Source of the DNA: Deltaproteobacteria bacterium
GTDB lineage: Bacteria > Desulfobacterota_D > UBA1144 > Nemesobacterales > CSP1-2
NCBI GenBank assembly: GCA_016187835.1
Contig: JACPIY010000077.1
Span: 1-38,458, forward strand
DNA length: 38,458 bases
Direction: 5' to 3'
Shown: positions 23,356-32,205 of the stretch, one piece after another
Layout of the letters: every line of letters starts with the position of its first letter
Numbering within the stretch: position 1 is the first letter of the stretch
Position numbers and translations under genes: made by a program
Notes under the pieces: generated by a model
The model's database searches: none
Seen by the model: only the letters and a program-made list of their open reading frames with translations
What the model was told of the DNA's origin: nothing

Positions 23356-25823
23356 GAGTACATTCTCTTTACATCCTTCATTGCGAGAACTTTTTTCCCA
23401 TATAGTGTTGAACTTATTAAGATAAGAGAACTTAAAGGCATCAATATTGCCGCAACAAGCGGAGTGATAAATCCGAGTAATGCAAAGGTCCCTGCTGTCA
23501 GGTTATAAACCACGGAGAAACTTCTATTCCGCTTCATCGTTTGAACCATGGCACTTCCGTGGTCAAAAAAGTCCACAATTGTAAAAAGGTCATTGTTTAA
23601 TACATATAGGTCGGATACTTTGAGACTTTCCTCAACACTTCCCTGTATGGCTACCCCTATATCCGCTGATGACAGGGCTCCGGCGTCGTTTAACCCATCC
23701 CCGATCATCATCGAATTTTTTTTGGACTTGATAATCTCTGACTTCTCTTCCGGGGTCTGTTCCCAAAAAACATTTTTTAGAGGAATAGAAAGCCGCTCCG
23801 AGACCTGTTTTACATTGTTTTCTTTATCCCCTGATAGAATGAAAATATTGAACTTTCTCCCTTTAAGCTCTTCAATAACGTATTTGGCATCTTCCTTTAT
23901 AGAATCGCCTAGCAAAATTTCGGAGATCAGGCTCTCATCTTTATAGATAAGTATTCTTGTTGTAATAACCTCGTTTAGATCTTTTTGGCAGTTAATGCAT
24001 TTGTCCGATACGAATTTGTAGATATGATTATTGGCCTTCGCCTGTACTCCCTTTGAATAAATATGCTTAAACTCCTCTACCACAGGCAGCCCCAGTTTTT
24101 TATCTGAAAGATGTGTTACAATGGCGCGGGCGATAGGATGGTTTGATTCTCTTTCAATAGCCAGAATTGCCGCCTGGTCTTCCTGAGATAATTGTTCGAT
24201 GTTCCAATTTAGTATCTTAAATACACCTTTGGTTAATGTGCCTGTCTTATCAAAAAAAATATTTTTTATTGACTGTAGCTTGTCGAAAACCTTTGTGTCA
24301 TTAACCAGGACCCCATTTTCAACCGCCGATTGAAGAGATAAACCGAGTGAAAGCGGAAGGGCAAAAACAAACGCGCAGGGACAGGCAATTAAGATAAACG
24401 CCATCACTCTGTTTAACCCCTCTGAGGAATCATAAATCGAAGAAAACGTGAGAAACGAGGCAATAGCGATTATTCCCACAAGGGAAGTGAACACTGTCGC
24501 ATATTTATCGCTGAATGTAGAAAAGCTGATTTTGCTCTGATAATTTTTCTCGACTTCGTTTAGTATTTTCCCTATCCGTGTGGATTTCCCTGTGTTTGTT
24601 ACTTTAATAACAGCCTCATCGGACTCGAGGATTGATCCTGCAAACACATTGTCATCCTTCAAAACGGTTTGAGGTATATTCTCTCCGGTAAGAACTGAGA
24701 GATTTAGCTGAGCATATGAAGACAGGAGCTTGCCGTCAACCGGAATCCGGTCTCCAATGGTCAGCTTGATTTTATCCCCGGGCTTGAGGTCGCCCATTGG
24801 CTGGAAAAAGTATTGCCCGCTACTATCGTCCCAAATTAAAATCCGGTTTGAGGAGAAGAGATCTCTGTTAAGAAGTTGCTTCCCGGATATTCTTTCTTGA
24901 ACACTTTTCAAAAAATACCTACTGGCAAGTAGTAGAAAAATAAAGGCGGTTATTGAGTCAAAGTAAATCTGGTCGCTGCCTTTGAAGTAATTGTAAGCGC
25001 TCAGGGAAAAACCGACCATAATTACAAATACAACTGGAATATCAATGCTGGCGCGCTTTGCTCGAAAGGAGGAGAATACGCTCTTATAAAATGGATAGGC
25101 GCTGTACGTAATTACAGGGATTGTCAGCATAAGATTTAATAAGGTGAATAGCCTGGCAAATATCCCACTGGCTCCGGAGTAAATAGCTGCAGAGAGTAAC
25201 ATTATATTCCCGGCACAAACCGCTGCCACTCCCAAGCGAACAAGAAACCTTCTGTTCTCTCGATCCTTGAGCTCTTCAGCCTCTTCATCCATTTTGATGG
25301 GATGGGCTTTATAACCAAATCGTTTTACGATTTCGGGAAAGGATGAAAACCTCTTCTCCTTTTTAAATTTTACTTCTGCCACATTGGTAGACATACTGAG
25401 CGAAACGGATTCAATGTCGGGTACAGTTCTAGGGATCCTTTCAATCAACCATAAGCAGGCAGCACAGTGAATCCCTTCAATGTAAAAATTCATGCTCAGA
25501 GGTGATTCTTCAGTTGTATAAAGTTTTATAAAGTTATCTTGATTGAGGTACTCATAGCTTTCGGGAGAATCCGGATCGATGGGGACCTGCTTTTCCTCTC
25601 CGTAGAGAGACTCTTTCAGTCTGTAGTAACCGTCGAGACCGAGTTGATGTAAGAGCTCGTAAACAGAGCGGCAGCCCTGACAGCAAAATGCTTTGCCATC
25701 AGATTCCATTATATTCGTGGTAACAACTTCATCACCACAGTGCAGGCAATGGGTTTGTTTCAAAGGGTGGTTAGGAGGGTGATTTAGGCTAAAAGAATGC
25801 ACAGTTCGTTGCATCGTTTTCAC
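23352..25823 (-). CDS. ccoI: CcoI copper-translocating P1B-type ATPase
   Basis: This 823-residue pump exports copper for cbb3 assembly. The N-terminus has a cysteine-rich zinc-ribbon-like part (C26, C29, CCQGC at 47-51), then a heavy-metal domain with GIHCAAC (C120, C123). Eight helices carry the ion site CPC at 481-483, the actuator TGE at about 379-381, the phospho-site DKTGT at 525-529, an HP dipeptide in the N-domain (ESNHPIA) and GDGLND. The cysteine-rich extension and the CPC form are typical of CcoI/FixI rather than CopA. The start is GTG 25823 or ATG 25814; neither has a strong ribosome-binding site. It is first in the cco operon, divergent from the EIIA-ATPase gene. Confidence 0.94.
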   Translation of the reverse strand: MKTMQRTVHSFSLNHPPNHPLKQTHCLHCGDEVVTTNIMESDGKAFCCQGCRSVYELLHQLGLDGYYRLKESLYGEEKQVPIDPDSPESYEYLNQDNFIKLYTTEESPLSMNFYIEGIHCAACLWLIERIPRTVPDIESVSLSMSTNVAEVKFKKEKRFSSFPEIVKRFGYKAHPIKMDEEAEELKDRENRRFLVRLGVAAVCAGNIMLLSAAIYSGASGIFARLFTLLNLMLTIPVITYSAYPFYKSVFSSFRAKRASIDIPVVFVIMVGFSLSAYNYFKGSDQIYFDSITAFIFLLLASRYFLKSVQERISGKQLLNRDLFSSNRILIWDDSSGQYFFQPMGDLKPGDKIKLTIGDRIPVDGKLLSSYAQLNLSVLTGENIPQTVLKDDNVFAGSILESDEAVIKVTNTGKSTRIGKILNEVEKNYQSKISFSTFSDKYATVFTSLVGIIAIASFLTFSSIYDSSEGLNRVMAFILIACPCAFVFALPLSLGLSLQSAVENGVLVNDTKVFDKLQSIKNIFFDKTGTLTKGVFKILNWNIEQLSQEDQAAILAIERESNHPIARAIVTHLSDKKLGLPVVEEFKHIYSKGVQAKANNHIYKFVSDKCINCQKDLNEVITTRILIYKDESLISEILLGDSIKEDAKYVIEELKGRKFNIFILSGDKENNVKQVSERLSIPLKNVFWEQTPEEKSEIIKSKKNSMMIGDGLNDAGALSSADIGVAIQGSVEESLKVSDLYVLNNDLFTIVDFFDHGSAMVQTMKRNRSFSVVYNLTAGTFALLGFITPLVAAILMPLSSLILISSTLYGKKVLAMKDVKRMYS

Positions 25824-25833
25824 TTAAGTAAAT

Positions 25834-25910
25834 AGCAATAAAGATGCCAGTGAACTCCCCTTAATTTTTAATGGAATTAAACTTAAAAAGGTGTCTGGTG
25901 TCAGAAAATC
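25834..25910 (-). promoter_or_regulatory. Shared 77-bp intergenic element, copy B
   Basis: This copy lies just upstream of ccoI, in the ccoI/EIIA-ATPase divergent region. It aligns without gaps to copy A upstream of the CBS gene (55 of 77 identical), with conserved ends and a diverged middle. The right end reads GTGTCTGGTGTCAGAAAATC. The ccoI start is only 11-20 bases from the left end, so a protein bound here could act directly on ccoI. The remaining 240 bases of this gap toward the ATPase gene show no other feature I can name. Confidence 0.55.
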
Positions 25911-26152
25911 TTACAGTTATGTGGCTCTCTACACTCTATTCATAATATAAAATGAAACTTTCTACTTTAAAGCTTGTAACGGACCAGAAGTAAACATTAA
26001 TTCATCTAGGTCAAGACTCTACAGGGCTTTAAAGAACTTATCCACCCTTTACCTGTGTCCCCTTGGTCTTCTTTTTGCATACATACTTTCAATGAAACAA
26101 AACATACTAACAAACTCCTTATACTATAAGTATCCTAATTCATTAACTTTGC

Positions 26153-29100
26153 ATGGAATTGACGATGAAAATCTCAGACCTCTTAGACGGGAACACAATT
26201 GAACTTGATCTTAGGGCAAAGGGAGAAGATGAAGCAATTCGAGAATTGCTAAGTATCCTTCATAAAGCAAAAAAAATTAAAAATCCAGAGGAGGTAGCCA
26301 CCACACTCTTAGAGAGAGAGAAGGTCACCCCCACTTCGTTTGGAAACGGAGTAGCAATACTACATGCCACAGTCGAGGGAATACAAGAAGTAGTTGCATG
26401 TCTGGCTATATCAAAATCTGGAATATACTTTGAGTCCCAGGATAAAACTCCAATTCGAATTATATTTCTTTTTTTATCTCCCCTGAAAGAGAGTGAAACT
26501 CATCTTCAGATTCTTTCAAAAGCAGAAGGACTCTTCCAAAATAGAAAACTCTGCGATGCCCTTCTCACTACAAGTAGCAAGGAAAAATTAATAAATGAGA
26601 TTACTAAAGCTGAGAGAATGGGCTTGGATACATATATTAATCTCTCAGAAAAAGAGATCTTGTTAGAACTCAGGACAACCGAAAGAGGATTATCCGAAGA
26701 TGAAGCGAAGAAAAGACTTCAAAAGTATGGACCAAATACGCTGGAGAAAATCCGAGGGAAACCCCTCTTTCTACGCTTTTTAGCTAATCTGACAAATCTT
26801 TTTGCCATGCTTCTCTGGGTAGCCGGAATTTTAGCGTTTGTCGCTAACATCTCACAGTTAGGCTGGGCCATATTCGCCGTTATTTTTATTAACGCCGTAT
26901 TTTCTTTCTGGCAGGAGTATAAAGCCGAAAAGGCGGTCGAGGCTCTAAGAGAGCTAATTCCATCTTACAGCCGCGTTTTGAGAGATAATCAAGTGAAAAA
27001 AATCTTAACATCCCAGATAGTTCCCGGGGATGTAATCTCGCTTGAAGAAGGAGATAAAGTACCAGCTGACGGAAGACTATTCGAAGCCTTTGATATGCGG
27101 GTTGATAACTCAGCACTAACCGGAGAATCACGACCTATATACAAGATTGCAGAACCAATTCTCGACGGGAAGAATTTCCTTTGGACCGAAATGCCTAATC
27201 TGGTTTTTGGAGGTACGAGCATTCTTTCAGGCAGCGGAAAGGCCATAGTTATTGCTACCGGCATGAACTCTGAAATAGGCAAGATTGCAAGACTAACTCA
27301 AGTAATAAAAGAGGAATTAAGCCCGCTCCAGAAAGAGATGATAAAGATAACTAAAGTGGTGAGCATACTGGCTGTAAGTATGGGGATTTTATTCTTCTTC
27401 CTCGGCAACTACGTTGCACATCTTACAACCTTCGAAAGCTTCATATTTGCAATAGGAATCATTGTAGCCAACGTTCCGGAGGGCCTCCTTCCCACTGTAA
27501 GTATGGCGCTCGCTATGGCTGTTCAGAGAATGGCAAAACGTCATGTAATAATAAAACGCCTGTCCTCAGTAGAGACCCTTGGATGCACGAGCGTGATCTG
27601 TACCGACAAGACAGGCACACTTACTACAAACCAAATAAGTGTAGTAAAGCTGTGGTTTAATAAAAAGACTTTTGAGATTACGGGATCGGACTATGAGCCA
27701 AGCGGTGAAATACTCTATGACGGTTCCCCTCTATCTCGAGAAGCAATTAGAGCTTCAGGCATTGAGGTACCGATTACGGTTGGCCTCCTCTGCAATAATG
27801 CGGAGCTCTTAGCTCCATCAGATGAAAGAACTTTCTGGAGCCTAGCGGGCGATCCAACAGAAGGGGCGCTTCTTGTGTTTGCCAAAAAAGCTTGCCTTGA
27901 CTACAAAGAAATAAGAAATAAAAACCCAAGAACCTTTCAACTCTCCTTTGATTCGGTAAGAAAGCGGATGTCCACAATAAACAATACAGGGGAGAACGAA
28001 ATTCTGGCCAACGTAAAGGGAGCTCCCCGTGAGGTTCTTTCTCTTTGTAATTCGGTTTATCTGGATGGTAAGAAGCAACCCCTAACCGATGAAATTAGAA
28101 ATAGTATCTTAGGCCATCTCGACAGTTTTGCAGGGGAGGGACTAAGGGTCTTGGGTTTAGCTTATAAAGAAGTTGACAAAAAAGATATTTACTCTCCAGA
28201 CGAAGTAGAGAATGGACTTACGTTTGTAGGACTTGCTGGAATGATGGATCCTCCTCGTCCTGAGGTTCCCGGAGCAGTAAGCCTATGTCACAGCGCAGGT
28301 ATAAAAATCATCATGATTACCGGTGACTATGGTCTTACTGCTCTCTCTATCGCAAGAAGAATCGGTCTTGTAAGGAATAAAAGCGCTCTTGTTATTACGG
28401 GAGCAGAAGTAACAGGGATGAGCGATGCCGAACTCCGGCAGGCTTTGGGAGAAAATGAGATTATATTTGCGCGCGTTTCCCCTGAGCACAAGATGAGAAT
28501 TGTAGATGCTCTCAAAAATATGGGAGAGGTGGTTGCTGTTACAGGGGATGGAGTAAACGACGCTCCGGCTCTAAAGAAGGCACATGTGGGTATTGCAATG
28601 GGCCTTCGCGGTACGGATGTTGCAAAAGAAGCTGCGACAATGATTCTAACAGATGACAATTTTGCAAGCATCGTCGCAGGAATTGAGGAGGGAAGGGCCA
28701 TATACTCAAACATAAAGAAGTTCGTAACTTATATTTTTGCCTCTAATGTTCCCGAAATAATCCCCTTCATCCTCTTTGTTCTCTTTAAAATTCCTTTGCC
28801 TCTTACCATAATGCAGATATTAGCCGTTGATCTCGGGACCGATTTGCTTCCTGCCCTAGGGCTTGGAGCGGAGCGTCCGGAACCCGGTGTTATGAATCAA
28901 CCACCCAGGTCATTAAATAAAAGACTCCTGGACCCGCCGCTACTACTTCGGGCTTATGGTTTTTTAGGAATAATCGAAGCCATAGCAGCAATGGCGGGTT
29001 ACTTCTTTATGTACTACTCCTCCGGATGGCGTCCAGGGATGGAATTAGCATCATCTGGGCCAATTTACCTAAAGGCAACAACTATGTGTCTTGCAGGGAT

Positions 29101-29377
29101 TATAGCAACTCAGATGGGAAACGTTTTTGCCTGTCGTACTGAGAGGGAGTCAGTGTTCAAAGTAGGCTTTTCAAGTAACCGATTGGTTCTGCTTGGTATT
29201 TTAGTTGAAATTGTTCTCATCTACATTCTTGTCTATTTCCCTCCATTTCAGAGAGTATTTAATACTCATTCCCTGACTTTTGTAGACTGGGCTTTTCTTT
29301 TCATGTTTACTCCTCTTATATTTCTTGCGGAAGAAGGTAGAAAATACCTGATCAGGCTTAACAATAAAATTGCTTGA
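26153..29377 (+). CDS. Na+/K+-type P-type ATPase with N-terminal PTS EIIA (PtsN-like) domain
   Basis: This 1074-residue protein is a fusion. Residues 5-155 form a PTS EIIA type-2 domain like PtsN/FruA, with TSFGNGVAILHATVEG (likely phospho-acceptor H71) and the later THLQILSKAEGLFQN helix. From about 165 it is a complete P2-type cation pump: N-terminal cation ATPase segment, TGES at 323-326, PEGLLPT at 442-448 (the Na+/K+-ATPase form), CTDKTGT with D485, KGAPREV, GDGVNDAPAL and a C-terminal six-helix block. It should sit in the inner membrane and move Na+, K+ or H+. The EIIA part suggests control by PTS phosphorylation. It is divergent from ccoI. The start is 26153 or, with a weak GGA, ATG 26165. 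Confidence 0.9.
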   Translation: MELTMKISDLLDGNTIELDLRAKGEDEAIRELLSILHKAKKIKNPEEVATTLLEREKVTPTSFGNGVAILHATVEGIQEVVACLAISKSGIYFESQDKTPIRIIFLFLSPLKESETHLQILSKAEGLFQNRKLCDALLTTSSKEKLINEITKAERMGLDTYINLSEKEILLELRTTERGLSEDEAKKRLQKYGPNTLEKIRGKPLFLRFLANLTNLFAMLLWVAGILAFVANISQLGWAIFAVIFINAVFSFWQEYKAEKAVEALRELIPSYSRVLRDNQVKKILTSQIVPGDVISLEEGDKVPADGRLFEAFDMRVDNSALTGESRPIYKIAEPILDGKNFLWTEMPNLVFGGTSILSGSGKAIVIATGMNSEIGKIARLTQVIKEELSPLQKEMIKITKVVSILAVSMGILFFFLGNYVAHLTTFESFIFAIGIIVANVPEGLLPTVSMALAMAVQRMAKRHVIIKRLSSVETLGCTSVICTDKTGTLTTNQISVVKLWFNKKTFEITGSDYEPSGEILYDGSPLSREAIRASGIEVPITVGLLCNNAELLAPSDERTFWSLAGDPTEGALLVFAKKACLDYKEIRNKNPRTFQLSFDSVRKRMSTINNTGENEILANVKGAPREVLSLCNSVYLDGKKQPLTDEIRNSILGHLDSFAGEGLRVLGLAYKEVDKKDIYSPDEVENGLTFVGLAGMMDPPRPEVPGAVSLCHSAGIKIIMITGDYGLTALSIARRIGLVRNKSALVITGAEVTGMSDAELRQALGENEIIFARVSPEHKMRIVDALKNMGEVVAVTGDGVNDAPALKKAHVGIAMGLRGTDVAKEAATMILTDDNFASIVAGIEEGRAIYSNIKKFVTYIFASNVPEIIPFILFVLFKIPLPLTIMQILAVDLGTDLLPALGLGAERPEPGVMNQPPRSLNKRLLDPPLLLRAYGFLGIIEAIAAMAGYFFMYYSSGWRPGMELASSGPIYLKATTMCLAGIIATQMGNVFACRTERESVFKVGFSSNRLVLLGILVEIVLIYILVYFPPFQRVFNTHSLTFVDWAFLFMFTPLIFLAEEGRKYLIRLNNKIA

Positions 29378-29594
29378 ATATTTTCATCATGCGTTTAGTT
29401 AACAGCCTTAGGTCTTTTTCTGATCTCGGAAGAAAGATTGTTAGAAATAAAGTAGTGTTTCCCTTTGTTGGTACCTCTGGGGTCATTACGAAGAAAAATG
29501 CGACGAACCAATGCAAATTTCGAATGTATCCCCAATCAAAATTCTTAAGTTTCTTGTACTCAACATGCCAATTATATAAAGTTTACTGATAATT

Positions 29595-30293
29595 ATGTGG
29601 GATAACACGGTTGTTCAAGTCTTCATAGTAGCTTTGCTCACCGACCTGGCAACGGGTCTGGGTGCTTTGCCTTTTGCTTTTGTCCGAAATTTGTCAAAAC
29701 GATGGCAAGGCATATCAGCGGCAGTTGCAGGTGGGATGATGATCTCAGCCTCGGTGTTCAGCTTGGCCGACCAGGCTCTTCGTCGGGGTAGCGTCCTGGA
29801 GGTCGTCGCAGGAATGCTGGCGGGGGCAGGATTCTTTTACTGGGTCGCACGGCACGTAGAGAATAACCACTGGCATATTGGCAACCTGAGCGAAGCGGAT
29901 TCGCGTCAAGCGGTGCTAATAGTGGTGACAATGTTTATTCACAGCATCCCTGAGGGCGTAGCAATTGGCGTCGGTTATGCGACTGGTGAGCTGAGATTTG
30001 GGCTTCTGCTCGCGGTGGCAATTGCTGTCCACAACATTCCCGAAGGGATTGCCGTTACTCTTCCGCTCCGCGCCAAAGGCGTGTCGCTTCCGACTTGCGC
30101 GGGGTACGCTATTTTGACGAGCGTGCCACAGCCACTCTTGGCTGTGCCATCATTCCTTTTGGTGTCTATATTTCAGCCACTTCTCCCAGCAGGCTTGGGG
30201 TTTGCGGGCGGCGCTAGGGTTGCAATAATAGAGAGGCACGGCATGCAGGGCCCCTATAAGATCTTCATCGCAATTAAAATATATAATCTATAA
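29595..30293 (+). CDS. ZIP-family metal transporter, C-terminally truncated
   Basis: This 232-residue protein is a ZIP-type permease for zinc or other divalent metals. Helices 4 and 5 carry the metal-site motifs MFIHSIPEGVAIGVG and AVHNIPEGIAVTLPL. Homology runs to FLPAGLGFAGGA-like sequence (here LLPAGLGFAGGA) and then gives way to an unrelated tail (RVAIIERHGMQGPYKI), where the last helix should begin. The gene is therefore truncated or its 3' end replaced. It is clearly GC-richer than its neighbours, suggesting transfer. No ribosome-binding site precedes the ATG. The end abuts the convergent CBS gene. Function is doubtful without the last helix. The 217 bases before it hold no convincing gene. 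Confidence 0.75.
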   Translation: MWDNTVVQVFIVALLTDLATGLGALPFAFVRNLSKRWQGISAAVAGGMMISASVFSLADQALRRGSVLEVVAGMLAGAGFFYWVARHVENNHWHIGNLSEADSRQAVLIVVTMFIHSIPEGVAIGVGYATGELRFGLLLAVAIAVHNIPEGIAVTLPLRAKGVSLPTCAGYAILTSVPQPLLAVPSFLLVSIFQPLLPAGLGFAGGARVAIIERHGMQGPYKIFIAIKIYNL

Positions 30294-30713
30294 CTAGCTC
30301 TTCTCATACTTATAAAGCCATACAAAAGCCCCTAAAATATCAGAAGTGGTGATTATCCCGATGAGTTTTCCATCCCGAGAGATAACTGGAAGACTGTTTA
30401 TCTTATGCTTAAGCAACAAACCAGCCGCTTCCTCAATCGGTGTATCTTCAGTGACATTTAGGACTTCTGTTTGCATAATATCTCCCACTTTAAACCTGTC
30501 TTCCAACCTATAAACTTCATCCCAGGAGGTTATACCGCCGTTAGTCTCGGGTCTTCTTAAATCTCTGTCGGTGACAATTCCAATGAGTACCCCATCCTTC
30601 AGGACGGGAAGTTGTCTTATGCTGTGTTTCTTGAGAAGTTGAAAAGCGGCTTTGACACCGATCTCCGGTTCTACAGTCACGGGATTTCGTTTCATCCAGT
30701 TTTTTACGAGCAT
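30294..30713 (-). CDS. Tandem CBS-domain protein
   Basis: This 139-residue protein is two CBS motifs, with RQLPVLKDGVLIGIVTDRDL and NSLPVISRDGKLIGIITTSD. It is a paralogue of the CBS protein at 14654-15238 but lacks that protein's ACT-like extension. I chose the ATG at 30713 because it matches the paralogue's N-terminus (MLVKN.M..NPVTV) and follows GGAGG. The reading from 30785 would overlap the upstream gene. It starts 12 bases after the 30725-30991 gene, with which it likely forms an operon. It is an adenosine-nucleotide-sensing regulatory protein with unknown partner. Confidence 0.88.
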   Translation of the reverse strand: MLVKNWMKRNPVTVEPEIGVKAAFQLLKKHSIRQLPVLKDGVLIGIVTDRDLRRPETNGGITSWDEVYRLEDRFKVGDIMQTEVLNVTEDTPIEEAAGLLLKHKINSLPVISRDGKLIGIITTSDILGAFVWLYKYEKS

Positions 30714-30724
30714 TTTCCCTCCAT

Positions 30725-30991
30725 CTATTTCTTTAAAATTTCTGCGACAGGTAGAGAGGAAACGGGTGATATTGATGATGTACACTTTAACATTCCCGGT
30801 TCCAGAAACTTTACAAGATTATTGTAGTTATCTGTCTCGACAATGTATATAATCGTGTGCGATCCATGCTCAACATAGACATCCTTTAAAATGACTCCCT
30901 CTACATCTTCGTTTATGAGTATCTTCCTAAAACCTCCAATGTCCTTTGGGCAATTCTCGGGTTCATGTACTTGAGTAATAAAAAAAAGCAT
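30725..30991 (-). CDS. Small hypothetical protein, 88 residues
   Basis: I do not recognise the family with confidence. It is a soluble alpha/beta protein beginning MLFFITQVHEPENCP, with HGSHTIIYIVETDNYNNLV in the centre. The size and the periodic strands suggest a small ferredoxin-like (dimeric alpha-beta barrel or DUF3303-like) fold. AAAGGAGG precedes the ATG at 30991 at a good distance, and the reading from 31012 starts inside that site. It is first in a two-gene unit with the CBS protein downstream. The upstream 190 bases contain an AAAGATGC and a TTTTTCTGTCATCAGATTC that weakly resemble the shared intergenic element. Confidence 0.7.
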   Translation of the reverse strand: MLFFITQVHEPENCPKDIGGFRKILINEDVEGVILKDVYVEHGSHTIIYIVETDNYNNLVKFLEPGMLKCTSSISPVSSLPVAEILKK

Positions 30992-31177
30992 CTTAATACC
31001 TCCTTTGGTCATTTCTTACGCTATCTCTCTTCTTCTTAACTATCTAAGTGAGAATGTTCATCCATCTTTTACTATAGAAAAGATGCGTTATGTTGTGTCG
31101 TTTAGACGCCAATATCGGGTTTTTCTGTCATCAGATTCAGCCTTAAGCTATTTTTGTGAGAATCTTTTTAACCCGAT

Positions 31178-31603
31178 TTAAAGAGTCCTTGAGATACCTC
31201 CTGTCAGTGCTGAAGCCAAATTGGCTAGCTCGGTTGCTACGACAACCACTATGTCATCCACTGATATTATTCCAGTAAGCTTTCCCTTCCTAGTCACCGG
31301 GACTCTTCTTATTGAGTTCCTGGAAAGAATTCTTAGTATATCAAATACATTCGTGTCTTCCTGTACGATGTGTAATTTTCTTGTCATAACGTCCTCAACG
31401 ATAACCTCCCCTGGATCTTTATTCTCAGCTAGTACTGAAACGACGATATCCCTGTCAGTTATTATGCCGATTGGTTCTTCTATATCATTCACTACGATCA
31501 AAGCTCCAATATCCTCGTCTCTCATTAAAAGAGCTGCCTCAGTGATAGGAGCCGTCGGTGATACTGTAATAACTTTGGTTTTCATGATGTTCTTCGCTAT
31601 CAT
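31178..31603 (-). CDS. Tandem CBS-domain protein
   Basis: This 141-residue protein consists of two CBS motifs with signatures IGIITDRDIVVSVLAE and VTRKGKLTGIISVDDIVVVV. Its opening, MIAKNIMKTKVITVSPTAP, is the standard start of free-standing CBS pairs such as Hrp1-like proteins of hypoxia regulons. It is more distant from the other two CBS proteins here than they are from each other. The ATG follows AAGGAG. Likely a cytoplasmic adenosine-nucleotide sensor with unknown target. Confidence 0.9.
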   Translation of the reverse strand: MIAKNIMKTKVITVSPTAPITEAALLMRDEDIGALIVVNDIEEPIGIITDRDIVVSVLAENKDPGEVIVEDVMTRKLHIVQEDTNVFDILRILSRNSIRRVPVTRKGKLTGIISVDDIVVVVATELANLASALTGGISRTL

Positions 31604-31909
31604 CTCTTTTTCTCCTTTTTTATTTGAGCTTCTATTTAACTTTCTAATGGCAAATCATGTGCCATATAATTTGTAAAAGTCGCCATTTAATTCCCTAATA
31701 TTTTAAGTGAGTTTAATAATGCGCTTTAATTTAGGTTTTGTCAGATGTCAGATAATAAGACACCAGGATTAGGAAATCGGATTTGAAATGTATTGGATTT
31801 ATTAAGAAAAATTATTGGCACGTATTTTGACTCTTATTAGACATGGTTCAACACCCAAAGAATTATGTAGGAGAATGGTCGAAACCAATGTAAATTTCAG
31901 GAGGATAGG
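31604..31909. other. Intergenic region with a possible phosphatase relic
   Basis: This gap separates the divergent CBS and 79-residue genes. At 31736-31757 it has TTTTGTCAGATGTCAGATAA, matching the right end of the shared 77-bp element, about 135 bases upstream of the CBS start. At 31815-31880 a plus-strand frame reads LARILTLIRHGSTPKELCRR, which looks like the opening of a histidine phosphatase (RHG motif) but is not continued. No other feature is seen. Confidence 0.45.
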
Positions 31910-32149
31910 ATGTCTGAAGACAGCTCTCTATATATTATAGGCTCAAATTACAATTCGGGAAGACAAGCTTATGAGGTGAGCATCGGATACATGGTGAAAG
32001 ATGAGGAAGTTAAAGGGCGGAATGTAAGTATTACGATCGTAGTCAATGTACCGAACCATAAGGATGAAAAGAGTAAAGTTATAGAAATAGCCATAGATAA
32101 GGCCAGAAAGATACTGGAGCAAGCCTCCAAAGCTCCTGTTGAAGCGTAA
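31910..32149 (+). CDS. Small hypothetical protein, 79 residues
   Basis: This is an unrecognised soluble protein. The middle forms alternating strands (VSITIVVNVPN) followed by a helix (VIEIAIDKARKILEQASK), so a small alpha/beta fold is likely. There are no cysteines, signal peptide or membrane helix. AGGAGG lies 6 bases before the ATG, which supports expression. It is alone on the plus strand, divergent from a CBS gene and convergent with the APH/kinase gene, 56 bases away. Confidence 0.65.
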   Translation: MSEDSSLYIIGSNYNSGRQAYEVSIGYMVKDEEVKGRNVSITIVVNVPNHKDEKSKVIEIAIDKARKILEQASKAPVEA

Positions 32150-32205
32150 AGGGTTGTAGTCGTGCTAATAAATGGGGGAATATGTGAACATATGATTTAG
32201 GACAA

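Noticed and set aside
29374-29589. Short plus-strand frame after the EIIA-ATPase gene
   Set aside because: TTG start without ribosome-binding site, no recognisable domain and an odd composition; treated as non-coding.
32150-32205. ATATGTGAACATAT hairpin as a terminator between convergent genes
   Set aside because: The stem is short and AT-rich with no following T tract on either strand.
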